Below, in pieces: positions 26,457-34,036 of a DNA stretch of 64,000 nt (its first letter is position 1; every line of letters begins with the position of its first letter). Location: assembly GCA_040901775.1 (NCBI GenBank), contig JBBDYF010000267.1:6936-70935 (forward strand), read 5' to 3'. Position numbers and translations under genes: made by a program. This DNA comes from CAYLLN01 sp040901775. GTDB taxonomy: Bacteria; Planctomycetota; Planctomycetia; Pirellulales; Pirellulaceae. The notes below the pieces were generated by a model. It was not told the DNA's origin, searched no databases, and was given only the letters and a program-made list of their open reading frames with translations.

Positions 26457-27662
26457 ATGCAGTCTCAAGAGAAATCCCCGGGTGCCACGTCCCACGCTTG
26501 CGTGGGCGTGCTCGCGCTGCCGTTCACACGCCCACGGAGTTGGGGTCGAAACGAAGGTCAACGACACATCGGCCGTGGGCGTGGCACCCGAATTCTGAGT
26601 CTTGACGAAGCACCAGGCCGCCGGCTGGGGCTCGCTCTGCTGCTGGCGGTGTTAACTTCCGGCCCGGTCGCCGGGGCCGCCGAACTGGCTCGATTCCACA
26701 GGACCGGCCGCCACATGGGGGTTGAGTTTGAGGTGGTACTGTACGCCCCTTCCCAGGAGCAGGCGAGCGCCGCCTTGGACCAGGCGTTTGCCCGCATCGC
26801 CCAACTCGACCGATCGCTCAGCGATTACGATCCGGCCAGCGAACTATCGCGGCTGAGCGCGACTTCAACGATCGCGCCGGGAACCGCTGGATCGACCCCC
26901 CCGCCGACAGCCCAGCCGGTGATATTGGGGCCGGATTTGTGGCAGGTGCTCGTGGCTTCGCAGGAGTTAAGCCAGCGATCCGACGGGGCGCTGGACGCGA
27001 CGATTGGCCCGCTCACGAAGCTGTGGCGGCGCGCCCGACGGCAGAAAGAGCTGCCCTCGCAAGATCGCCTGGCCGCGGCCCGGGCCGCGGTGGGCCACGC
27101 CTACTTGCGGCTCGACCCGAAGCAGAAAACCGCTCAACTGCTGAGGCCCGACATGCGGCTCGATCTGGGGGGGATCGCCAAGGGCTTTGCCGCCGACGAA
27201 GCGCTGGCCACAATCGCCAAGCTGGGCCTCGCGCGGGCCCTGGTCCGGGCCAGCGGCGACATTGCGGCAGGCGAACCTCCGCCGGGCGAAACCGGCTGGC
27301 GAATCGGCTTGGCACCGCTCGATCCGGACGACCCACCGACCCGCTTCGTGCGGCTCGCGAATCGGGCCATCTCGACGTCGGGCGACGCGCGGCAGCACCT
27401 GGTGGTCGATGGGCGGCGCTATTCGCACATCATCGACCCGCGCACCGGGATGGGCGTCGGCGGCCGGTCGAGCGTCACCGTCATCGCACCCAGCGGCATC
27501 GTTGCCGACGGCTTGGCAACGGCGGTCTCCGTCTTGGGGCCTGAAGCGGGCCAGAGGCTAGTGGAAAAATATCCCGCAGCCGCTCTGTTCGTGGTGTCTG
27601 AAGGCGAGCAGGGGGAGCAAATCGTGCAAACCAAGAATTTTGCCAGTTTCCTCGAGCGGTAG
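26457..27662 (+). CDS. apbE: FAD:protein FMN transferase (ApbE family)
   Basis: ApbE attaches FMN to threonine of flavoproteins outside the cytoplasm, using FAD and Mg. The family blocks are GVEFEVVLYA, a Ser/Asp block LDRSLSDYDPASELSRL, SDGALDATIGPL, LDLGGIAKGFAADEAL, the VRASGDI block, and SHIIDPRTGMG followed by VTVIAPSGIVADGLATAV with the metal-binding Asp. ATG 26457 has GGAGG just ahead and gives 401 residues. The signal peptide (GRRLGLALLLAVLTSGPVAGA) begins only at about residue 53, because a 112-bp palindromic element (26479-26590) is translated between the start and the signal sequence. No alternative ATG lies between the element and the signal peptide. Confidence 0.85.
   Translation: MQSQEKSPGATSHACVGVLALPFTRPRSWGRNEGQRHIGRGRGTRILSLDEAPGRRLGLALLLAVLTSGPVAGAAELARFHRTGRHMGVEFEVVLYAPSQEQASAALDQAFARIAQLDRSLSDYDPASELSRLSATSTIAPGTAGSTPPPTAQPVILGPDLWQVLVASQELSQRSDGALDATIGPLTKLWRRARRQKELPSQDRLAAARAAVGHAYLRLDPKQKTAQLLRPDMRLDLGGIAKGFAADEALATIAKLGLARALVRASGDIAAGEPPPGETGWRIGLAPLDPDDPPTRFVRLANRAISTSGDARQHLVVDGRRYSHIIDPRTGMGVGGRSSVTVIAPSGIVADGLATAVSVLGPEAGQRLVEKYPAAALFVVSEGEQGEQIVQTKNFASFLER
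26479..26590. repeat. 112-bp palindromic element in the apbE leader
   Basis: The ends CGGGTGCCAC (26479-26488) and GTGGCACCCG (26581-26590) are perfect inverted repeats. Inside are CCCACGC/GCGTGGG (26491-26506, loop TT) and ACGCCCACGG/CCGTGGGCGT (26528-26537 and 26573-26582). The single strand could fold into a branched structure, although the second and outer stems share two bases. From memory, elements with these ends are frequent in planctomycete intergenic DNA. Confidence 0.8.
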
Positions 27663-27668
27663 ACTGTA

Positions 27669-27793
27669 GGTCCCGACCGCCGGGCGGGACAGAAGGATGC
27701 CGCGATGCATCGCAGTGCGCGACCAATGGTCGCGGCTATGCAGTGCATTTACGCCAGGGTCGCGGCATCGCAGTGCATTTATGCCAGGTCGCG
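27669..27793. repeat. REP cluster between convergent apbE and ABC-2 permease genes
   Basis: GTCCCG/CGGGAC (27669-27689) forms a stem shortly after the apbE stop. A REP unit GACCAATGGTCGCGGCTATG starts at 27721, followed by CAGTGCATTTA; a degenerate copy ends with the same CAGTGCATTTA 30 bp later. The TAA stop of the permease gene (27779-27781, minus strand) lies inside this last copy, so the permease C-terminus DRDLA is partly repeat-encoded. Confidence 0.75.
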
Positions 27794-29665
27794 GTCTTCA
27801 AACAGCGTCAGGGCGAGCAGCATGGCCACCGAGCTATACAAGACGCAGTACACCAGCGCCCAAGCCAGATAAGTGGGCGGCACGTTCACGCCGGCCGCCA
27901 CACTGGCTTGAATGTTGAAGTGGTCGAGCACCGGCAACACCGTGGCAATCAGCCGGCCGAAGAATACGACCGGCGGCAATTGCTCGGCGACCACCTGCGA
28001 CTGCACCATCAGCGGCGTTAAATGTCCCAGGACATAGACGGTGAAGCTGATAATGAAGTTGGCCAGGGTGGGCAAGCGGGTCGAAATGGCGACGCTCAAG
28101 GAGGTCATCACCAGCATTTCCAGAAACACCAGCACCAGGCCCGGCACCACTTGCACCATCTCGGCATAACAGTTTTGCCAGGTCGGCTCGGTCTGCGTTT
28201 GCACCTGGTTCGGGTCACTCTGAATCTTGTAGTTTCCTTCCCGACTGTCGTACACCGGCTTGTAGGCCACGGTGATCAGCAGCAACAGCCCGAGCATGAC
28301 GATCATCAGCCCGACCGACCAACCAATGCCGGTGAACTTGCCCAGGATGAACGAGCGGCGGCTGACCGGTTTCGAGAGGACGGTTAAGGCGGTCTTTCCC
28401 TCGACTTCGTCGGCCACCGACGAACTGGCCGCCCACACCGCCTGAATGATCGACAGGACCAGGATCAGGGTCAGCCCCGAGTCCTTCAGCATTTTGATGT
28501 CGCTGCTGAGCGTGAAGTAAGGAATGTAGATGAACAGGATCAACGCGAAGATCCCGATCGCCATGATGATCGCGTAGAGCGGCTGGGCGATTTCGGACTT
28601 GGCGGTCGAAAGGGCGACCGCCGCCAGCTTGGGAGTGGCGGCGCGCTGGAACAAATAGACGAAGAAAACGCCGGCCATCGCGAGGGCGACAATCGGCACT
28701 AGTTTCATCTGCGGATGGGCCACCGCTCGTCTGGCGGTCAGCTTTACTTGGGCGGGTGAATTGCCCAGGTTCTTCGCATACAGCTTCGTGACATCGTCGT
28801 CGCGGAACGGGTTGCTCCCTTGCGAGGCTCGCCGCCAGGTTTGTGGCTCGCCGGGGGTAACCTCAAGGGTTACGGCGACTTGCGACTGCTCGCTGAACGG
28901 ATCGGTGCGGATGCGAACCTTTTGATCGGTCTGGATGGAAAGCTCGCTGATCTCGGTGCGGCGGAACGAGACGGGCAATTCGACTTCCGGCGGTTCGTCG
29001 AACGCGTTGGGGGCACCCGCGACTTCGTACGTCCGAACGATCGCCCCCTCGGTCGCCAGCACGGGGAGCCGGGCCAGGCTGTCGAGCATTTCCACCGGTT
29101 CGCGGACGACGAACAGCCCCAACACGGCCAGCACCGACATGACCGCGGCGGTGATGAAGAGCGGCCACAGCACCCCTTCGCGAATGGCGATGCCGGTTTC
29201 CGCCAGGGCCGCGCGGCTCATCAACGTGACCACCGCGGTGGCCAACAGCCACGACGCCAGCAAGGTGCCCGCCATGGCCCACAGGGTATCGAGCAGACCG
29301 CTGGTGTCTGCCGCTGGCACATTCGCTGCCGCGGCGGGTTGGTTCGCCGCGGCCTGGTTTGCCGTGGCCCCGCCGACATCGGTCAGACTGGGAATCAAAA
29401 CCAGGGAGGCTGCGAAGATCGCGGCGGTCAGGACTCCGATGGCAATCCACCGTGGCCGCGGCGACTCAGTCATCGTGCCGATGCCGGGAATCGCCGAGAC
29501 GAGACGCAGCAAGCCCCACAGTGCCGCGCACAACACCAAGCCGGCAAGTCCGCCCAGGCAGAGGATCCACAGCGGCGTCAGCCAGTTGACCATCCCGTCC
29601 GACAGTTGCAGGCGGAGGCTATTGAAGATGTCGCCAAACAGAAGGCATTCGTTGGGAAACGACAT
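27779..29665 (-). CDS. ABC-2 type transporter permease, large, without adjacent ATPase
   Basis: This is a 628-residue integral membrane protein. Hydrophobic segments lie near residues 30-58, 72-95, 125-150, 165-190, then a large soluble region (about 200-330) that includes EVELPVSFRRTEISEL, then six or more segments from about 335 to the end, with VLSKPVSRRSFILGKFTGIGW matching the cytoplasmic loop of ABC-2 permeases (NatB/YhaP-like). The soluble insert between the membrane halves probably faces outward. No ABC ATPase gene is adjacent, so the partner must be elsewhere. The stop codon lies in REP DNA. Confidence 0.75.
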   Translation of the reverse strand: MSFPNECLLFGDIFNSLRLQLSDGMVNWLTPLWILCLGGLAGLVLCAALWGLLRLVSAIPGIGTMTESPRPRWIAIGVLTAAIFAASLVLIPSLTDVGGATANQAAANQPAAAANVPAADTSGLLDTLWAMAGTLLASWLLATAVVTLMSRAALAETGIAIREGVLWPLFITAAVMSVLAVLGLFVVREPVEMLDSLARLPVLATEGAIVRTYEVAGAPNAFDEPPEVELPVSFRRTEISELSIQTDQKVRIRTDPFSEQSQVAVTLEVTPGEPQTWRRASQGSNPFRDDDVTKLYAKNLGNSPAQVKLTARRAVAHPQMKLVPIVALAMAGVFFVYLFQRAATPKLAAVALSTAKSEIAQPLYAIIMAIGIFALILFIYIPYFTLSSDIKMLKDSGLTLILVLSIIQAVWAASSSVADEVEGKTALTVLSKPVSRRSFILGKFTGIGWSVGLMIVMLGLLLLITVAYKPVYDSREGNYKIQSDPNQVQTQTEPTWQNCYAEMVQVVPGLVLVFLEMLVMTSLSVAISTRLPTLANFIISFTVYVLGHLTPLMVQSQVVAEQLPPVVFFGRLIATVLPVLDHFNIQASVAAGVNVPPTYLAWALVYCVLYSSVAMLLALTLFEDRDLA

Positions 29666-29915
29666 AAGTGCAGGCTATAAAACGATAAAGGGTTGTTCCG
29701 CCGGTCGCGGGCACTGGCGGGATGTCGGGAGGAACGACCACTCGACCGGTACGCCGCTAGCGACGCCTTGGTTCGAGCCAAACTCAAGCGGCGAGCAACT
29801 TTGCGTCGCGGCCAATCACCCAAGGCAACATTGCCATCGTAATCGCCCGCTCCCGCAATGGCCTAGTGGTGCGATTGTTAAGCTACCCAAGAAGGCAAAA
29901 GTTGAAGTGGACGTA

Positions 29916-29953
29916 TTGACAGATTTCTCGTTGACATGTACAATTTCGTACAT
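29916..29953 (+). promoter_or_regulatory. Sigma-70-like promoter overlapping a TGTACA operator-like palindrome
   Basis: TTGACA (29916-29921) and TACAAT (29939-29944) are separated by exactly 17 bases, close to the vegetative consensus. ATGTAC (29936-29941) and GTACAT (29948-29953) form an inverted repeat across the -10 box, so a bound repressor would block initiation. TGTACA is the core of YefM/Phd-type antitoxin operators, but no such gene follows. Confidence 0.6.
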
Positions 29954-30062
29954 ACACTGGGGCGCGGAGCGTGCGCGCCGGGCTCCTTGGCAATTTGGTT
30001 GATCGTTAAAAAAAGCGGCAACGCCGTCGGCGGTTACCGTGCTCGCGGCGACGGCCCGAGCT

Positions 30063-30163
30063 TCAAACGCCAAGGCGCAGAGCGGCGCAAGGGCGCAAAG
30101 AGAACTGGGAGAACTTCTTGGTTCGATTCTTTGCGACTTCGCTCCCTTTGCCCCTTTGCGTTA
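30063..30163. repeat. Imperfect inverted-repeat element built of GCGCAAAG-like words
   Basis: The left half is rich in CAAGGCGCAGAG and GCGCAAAG. The right half carries the matching TCTTTGCG and CCTTTGCGTT. The best-matched inner arms are CGCAAAGA (30094-30101) and TCTTTGCG (30128-30135). It resembles elements I recall from other planctomycete intergenic regions. Confidence 0.55.
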
Positions 30164-30384
30164 AATAGAGATGACGTTGCCCCGCCCGGCTGTTCTGCGC
30201 CAAAAACCGTCGGCACCCGACGTTCGTTACGCTGATCGGTCTGATAAGCGAAACGAGTTTGGCTAATCGCTAATCAGGGCGTAAGTGTTGCCGTGCGAAC
30301 GACTTGCAACTGAGTAGCGAAACCCGTACTGCCGAAAAAAAGTCGAACAGCGATTAGCGAAACCAGCTATTGCGGCGCAACGAC

Positions 30385-30681
30385 TTAGGCGATCTCGAAC
30401 GAACTGAATTGACCGGTGGCCTGCTCCTGGGAAACGGTCTTGTGCCGGATGTTGTCCCGCATTCGCTCGGAGATGGCCGTCAGAAAGCGCTCGACCTCGC
30501 CGGCGGCCCCTTCGGCGACCAACTGCACCCTGCCGTCGTCCAAATTGCGCACAAACCCCGTCACAGCAAAGCCTTGCGCGATGTGCCGAGCCGTCCAGCG
30601 AAAGCCGACGCCTTGCACCCGGCCCGTATAAAACACTTCGAACCTGTGCGCTTCGTCGCTGGTCGGTTGGTCGGTCGTCAT
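30385..30681 (-). CDS. acyP: Acylphosphatase
   Basis: A 98-residue cytoplasmic enzyme that hydrolyses acyl phosphates such as carbamoyl phosphate. The signature is complete: GRVQGVGFRWTARHIAQ with the phosphate-binding Arg28, then GFVRNLDDGRVQLVAEG with catalytic Asn46. The C-terminus FSSFEIA is also typical. Size is normal. No evident ribosome-binding site precedes ATG 30681. It stands alone, divergent from the lipoprotein gene. Confidence 0.93.
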   Translation of the reverse strand: MTTDQPTSDEAHRFEVFYTGRVQGVGFRWTARHIAQGFAVTGFVRNLDDGRVQLVAEGAAGEVERFLTAISERMRDNIRHKTVSQEQATGQFSSFEIA

Positions 30682-30899
30682 GGTTGCCGTTGGAAGCGGG
30701 AGGTCGAGAAGAAGGATGCAGAGCCAGCCGATTGCCTGGAGAATATCATCCTGCGGACGGGCGCCCAGCGACCCTCACCCCCCCAGTCTGCCTTGTGCGG
30801 ACGGGGGCCCTTTCGTAACATTCGCCGCCCGTAGCTGGCAGACGATGCCGGCGCGGGGCTTTATCCAGCTCGATTGTGTTGAAAACATCGCGGTGGAAT

Positions 30900-32273
30900 A
30901 TGCGTGAGCAATGCTCTTGGCATCGGTCGCCGCGCCGTTGGCGGGTTATCGCCTTGGCCTGCGCGGCAATCTGGCTAGGGGGTTGCGCTTCGGGCGGCTG
31001 GATGGCGAGTCTGAGCGACGAAGAACTGCCGCTCGACGAGCTGCCAACCACTCCGTATCCAACGGCGGTACGCAGCCCTGCTTCAGAAGACGTGGCGGCG
31101 GAGAGTGCGAGCGAGCCGCCAGCGACGTCTGAAAACGAGTCCGTGGCAAAGCCGGTGGCAGACGTGGAGGATCCGCCCGCCAGCGCTGCCCCGCCAGCCT
31201 CGTCGAAAGCCCAGGAACCGCCTAAACCCATTTCAACCCGGCCAGCCGGGCTGGCGCCGCTGGCGTTCGTACCTTCCCCGTTGCGGATGAATCGAGCGCC
31301 CGAGCCGATTGCGGTGCAAATGCCGCCGGCTGGCGCTCCGGCAGCCGCCGATCAAACGCCCGCTACGCCACCACCCGCTGCGACCTTTGCGGACAACGGC
31401 ACCCCCGGTCTGGCGCCGATCGTTTCTCCGCAGGAAACGCTGATCGCGGCGGCTGCGCCCGCGGTTCTTTCGGTCGCTGCAACGGCGGCAGCCAGGCCGG
31501 CGACGCTTCCCGCGATCGAGCAATCGCCCGCAGACCGCCTGGCCGCCCTGACTCAGCAGCGAGACGTGCTGATTGCCATGCTCGAAGACGAAATCCAGGT
31601 GCGCAAGGCCCAAGCGGCAGAAGATGCTGACTTAGCCCGGCTGGAGCAGGAATTGCGGCTGCTGTATGCGGCTGCCCGCCGAACCGACGATGCGGCCCGA
31701 GCGGTCGAATCGCTAAATCCGTCGGAGCGAGAGGCATACAAGCACTTGATGTTCGGCTTGTCCACCTGGCTGACCGAGGAGACGCACCGAGCGCCGCTGC
31801 GGAATGCCCGCGTGATGCGCTCGCTGCGCGAGGCGTCGAGTGAGCTGGCCGCGGCCAGCAAACTGGACCTGCGCAACTTGGCGCTGTGCGAGCGGGTGGA
31901 AAGTTTTGGCTGGTTCACCGAGTTTGCCCGCAACGACTTCGCTGCCAAGCAGCAGGTGATTTTGTACGTGGAAGTGAATAACTTCGTGGCCCTGGAGAAA
32001 AGCCCCACTGCGTTCGAGACCGAACTGCAAGGGCACTACCAGATATTTGACGCGCGCGGCAACATCGTGGCCGAACGCAAGCTGCCCCTCGATCGCGAGT
32101 TGTGCCGGAACTATCGCCGCGACTATTTTCTGGCCTACCCGATCTACATGCCCGATGGCATTGCCGCGGGCCAGTATCGGCTAGAATTGACCGTCGAGGA
32201 TCTGAAAGCGACCCAGGACTACCAGGGTCGCAAATTCGGCGAAGGGATGATCGAATTCACCATTCGTAATTGA
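30900..32273 (+). CDS. Lipoprotein with Pro/Ala-rich linker and conserved C-terminal domain
   Basis: The 457-residue product from ATG 30900 has a lipobox AAIWLGGC with Cys21 of the chosen frame as the probable lipidated residue. Residues 30-210 are low-complexity Ala/Pro/Glu, likely a spacer. A coiled-coil-like helix follows (LAALTQQRDVLIAMLEDEIQVRKAQ), then a C-terminal domain of about 200 residues with ALCERVESFGWFTEF and QVILYVEVNNFVAL, ending in a beta-rich region (GQYRLELTVEDLKATQDY). Planctomycete proteins of this layout are of unknown function; the spacer suggests a domain held away from a membrane. A GTG at 30876 is also in frame. Confidence 0.75.
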   Translation: MREQCSWHRSPRRWRVIALACAAIWLGGCASGGWMASLSDEELPLDELPTTPYPTAVRSPASEDVAAESASEPPATSENESVAKPVADVEDPPASAAPPASSKAQEPPKPISTRPAGLAPLAFVPSPLRMNRAPEPIAVQMPPAGAPAAADQTPATPPPAATFADNGTPGLAPIVSPQETLIAAAAPAVLSVAATAAARPATLPAIEQSPADRLAALTQQRDVLIAMLEDEIQVRKAQAAEDADLARLEQELRLLYAAARRTDDAARAVESLNPSEREAYKHLMFGLSTWLTEETHRAPLRNARVMRSLREASSELAAASKLDLRNLALCERVESFGWFTEFARNDFAAKQQVILYVEVNNFVALEKSPTAFETELQGHYQIFDARGNIVAERKLPLDRELCRNYRRDYFLAYPIYMPDGIAAGQYRLELTVEDLKATQDYQGRKFGEGMIEFTIRN

Positions 32274-32318
32274 AAGGATCCCACGACAGCAGCGCGTCAA
32301 ACGGGGGCGGATGGGTTC

Positions 32319-32738
32319 ATGGCCGACAAGCAACCTTGGTATCGAGAGGGGCTCCGATTCACCTGCTCGCAGTGCGGCGATTGCTGCACCGGCGCGCCCG
32401 GGCACGTGTGGGTCAATAACGAAGAGATCGCCGCCCTGGCCCAGTTGGTCGGGCAAGCGGCGGAGGCCTTCGAAGCGACCTACGTCCGCCAGGTTGGCGC
32501 CCGCAAAAGCCTCAAGGAATTTGCCGGCGGCGACTGCGTGTTCTTCGATCCTCAAAAGCGGGGCTGCACGGTCTATTCCGCCAGGCCTAGCCAATGCCGC
32601 ACCTGGCCCTTCTGGGATTCGAACTTGAAGACGCCGGAAGATTGGAAACAGACCTGCGTCGCTTGTCCCGGCAGCGGGCAGGGCCAGCTACACCCGCTTC
32701 AACAGATCGAAGACCAGCGAAAAGTGGTGAAAGTTTGA
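32319..32738 (+). CDS. YkgJ-family cysteine-cluster protein
   Basis: The 139-residue protein has the family's cysteine pattern: FTCSQCGDCCTG (Cys16, Cys19, Cys22, Cys23), GCTVYSARPSQCRTWPFW and TCVACPGSG. These cysteines probably bind a zinc ion or an iron-sulfur centre. The YkgJ (CxxCxxCC) family has no established reaction. The ATG lies 45 bp after the lipoprotein gene on the same strand, so co-transcription is plausible. Confidence 0.88.
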   Translation: MADKQPWYREGLRFTCSQCGDCCTGAPGHVWVNNEEIAALAQLVGQAAEAFEATYVRQVGARKSLKEFAGGDCVFFDPQKRGCTVYSARPSQCRTWPFWDSNLKTPEDWKQTCVACPGSGQGQLHPLQQIEDQRKVVKV

Positions 32739-33187
32739 GTCGTCTTTTGCCCGACGTATGGGTGGTTCGGATTGTGCCGATTCCGAAAGCTGGCGAAAGT
32801 TTGTGGATTCTCTGGAGATTGCCGGTTATCGGGTCGATCTAGGGTGGAGGATTCTCGAATACTGCCGGCAGCGGAGCGTTGCCGGAGGCTGGGAAGAATC
32901 GACCTTAGTTATTTCGTGGCAACGCTTTACGTCGCGAGCAGTGATGCAGCGGTCGGTTCGTGACTGTAAGTCATTGGTCCGATTGATGTTAAGCTTCGCA
33001 CGGCGAAGGCGGCATGGTCCGCGACATCGCACTTACCGAAACGTTCGTTAAACGACTTACGACTAGGAGCGACACCGCTGAGCTTGACTCTACTCTTTGT
33101 GGCATCTACACTTGGAACGATCGCGGGGCGTGCGACAGCAACATTTCCGCGATGCCGGTTGCCACCAAGTTGGAGGAGAGCGCAAAC
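32739..33187. other. 449-bp leader of the HU gene, no gene seen
   Basis: A 97-codon frame at 32758-33051 exists, but its composition is not protein-like and it has no ribosome-binding site. GTAAGTC (32967-32973) and GACTTAC (33055-33061) form an inverted repeat upstream of HU. No RNA gene was recognised. Confidence 0.4.
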
Positions 33188-33568
33188 GTGACTAAGAAAG
33201 AGATCGTAAAGACGATTTCCGAAGAGATTGGTTTGACCCAACTCAAGACCAAGGAGATCGTTCAAAAAACGTTCAACGCGATTGTGGAGGCGCTGGTCGA
33301 AGAGCGACGAATCGAGCTGCGAAACTTCGGCGTGTTCGAGGTGAAGGAGCGAGCGGCTCGCAAGGCCCGCAATCCTCGCACCGGCGAACGAGTCGATGTC
33401 CCGGAGAAGTTCGTCGTCACCTTCAAGCCCGGCAAAGAGATGGAAGAGAAGGTTCGGGAACTGGAAGCCCAGAAACGAGCCCGCGAGCAGAACCACGACG
33501 GCGCGCCCGAACCGGCGGCACCGATTGAGCCCCCGGCGGAACAACCTAGCCAGCAGGCCTCGGCCTAG
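33188..33568 (+). CDS. hup: HU-family DNA-binding protein
   Basis: A nucleoid protein that bends DNA as a dimer. From GTG 33188 the 126-residue product opens TKKEIVKTISEEIGLTQLK, as HU proteins do, and has the DNA-binding arm RKARNPRTGERVDVPEKFVVTFKPGKEM. The GTG is preceded by GGAGGAG at ideal spacing, which decides against in-frame starts at 33014 and 33152. A tail of about 35 residues rich in Pro, Ala and Glu follows the HU fold, longer than in Escherichia coli. It precedes a small lipoprotein gene by 149 bp. Confidence 0.92.
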   Translation: MTKKEIVKTISEEIGLTQLKTKEIVQKTFNAIVEALVEERRIELRNFGVFEVKERAARKARNPRTGERVDVPEKFVVTFKPGKEMEEKVRELEAQKRAREQNHDGAPEPAAPIEPPAEQPSQQASA

Positions 33569-33717
33569 CGACGTGCGACCTTTCTCGGCGTCCGCTCGAC
33601 CTGGGTCCGCTTCGCAACCTACACGTACATAATAAGTTACGCCGTACCGTCCGCTTTTTTTGGCGGGCACGGCACCTGCGAAACACTACGGGCGAGTCTT
33701 TCACGGAGGAAAGATCG

Positions 33718-33936
33718 ATGCGGCGGATTATCTTGGCACTGGCTCTTGGCATGGCACTTTCGGCCAGCGTGGGCTGCTTCATTCCGATCTACAGCGGCGA
33801 TCCCGCGGTTCGGACGCAGGAATTGATCTTCACCTCGGAAGACTTCCGCAACATCCTCGAAGAATGGCGGCGAATCTGGTTTCTCGACCAGCCCAGCCAC
33901 CTGGCGCCGATGCGCGTGCACGGCGGCGTCTTGTAG
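33718..33936 (+). CDS. Small lipoprotein, unknown function
   Basis: The 72-residue product has a 19-residue signal ending in lipobox ASVGC (Cys20). The mature part is only about 50 residues and contains QELIFTSEDFRNILEEWRRIWFLDQPSHL, an amphipathic helix-like stretch with three Trp. A strong ribosome-binding site (GGAGGA) precedes ATG 33718. It looks like a small planctomycete-restricted protein. It sits between HU and pyrD on the same strand. Confidence 0.8.
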   Translation: MRRIILALALGMALSASVGCFIPIYSGDPAVRTQELIFTSEDFRNILEEWRRIWFLDQPSHLAPMRVHGGVL

Positions 33937-34036
33937 CCCTGGGTCGTCGATCTAAACGGCTGGCGGTTCAATACTTACGCTCGGCGATTGGGCGCGGCCG
34001 TTGTCGCCTCCGCAGAGCCGGGATACATTCAGCTTC

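Larger units (their letters stand above)
29666..30384. other. 719-bp gap with a promoter-like site and an inverted repeat, no gene
   Basis: No reading frame in this gap looks like protein. It holds the promoter/operator at 29916-29953, an imperfect inverted-repeat element at about 30063-30163, and three scattered copies of AGCGAAAC (near 30247, 30316 and 30357). The nearest genes are the permease (minus) and the acylphosphatase (minus), so a plus-strand transcript from the promoter would have no protein-coding target for over 900 bp. Confidence 0.6.

Noticed and set aside
30090..30140. GGTTCGATTC at about 30120-30129, like a tRNA T-loop
   Set aside because: No acceptor, D or anticodon stems could be built around it; it belongs to the inverted repeat of GCGCAAAG words.
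29936..30235. 99-codon frame just after the promoter at 29916
   Set aside because: It starts within the -10/operator region, runs through the inverted repeat and has no protein-like pattern.
32758..33051. Possible 97-residue gene between YkgJ and HU
   Set aside because: No ribosome-binding site, no motif, and the C-terminal Arg-rich stretch looks random; kept only as part of the gap description.
33014..33187. 58-codon upstream extension of the HU frame
   Set aside because: GTG 33188 has GGAGGAG at proper distance and gives the normal HU N-terminus; the extension has no resemblance to HU.
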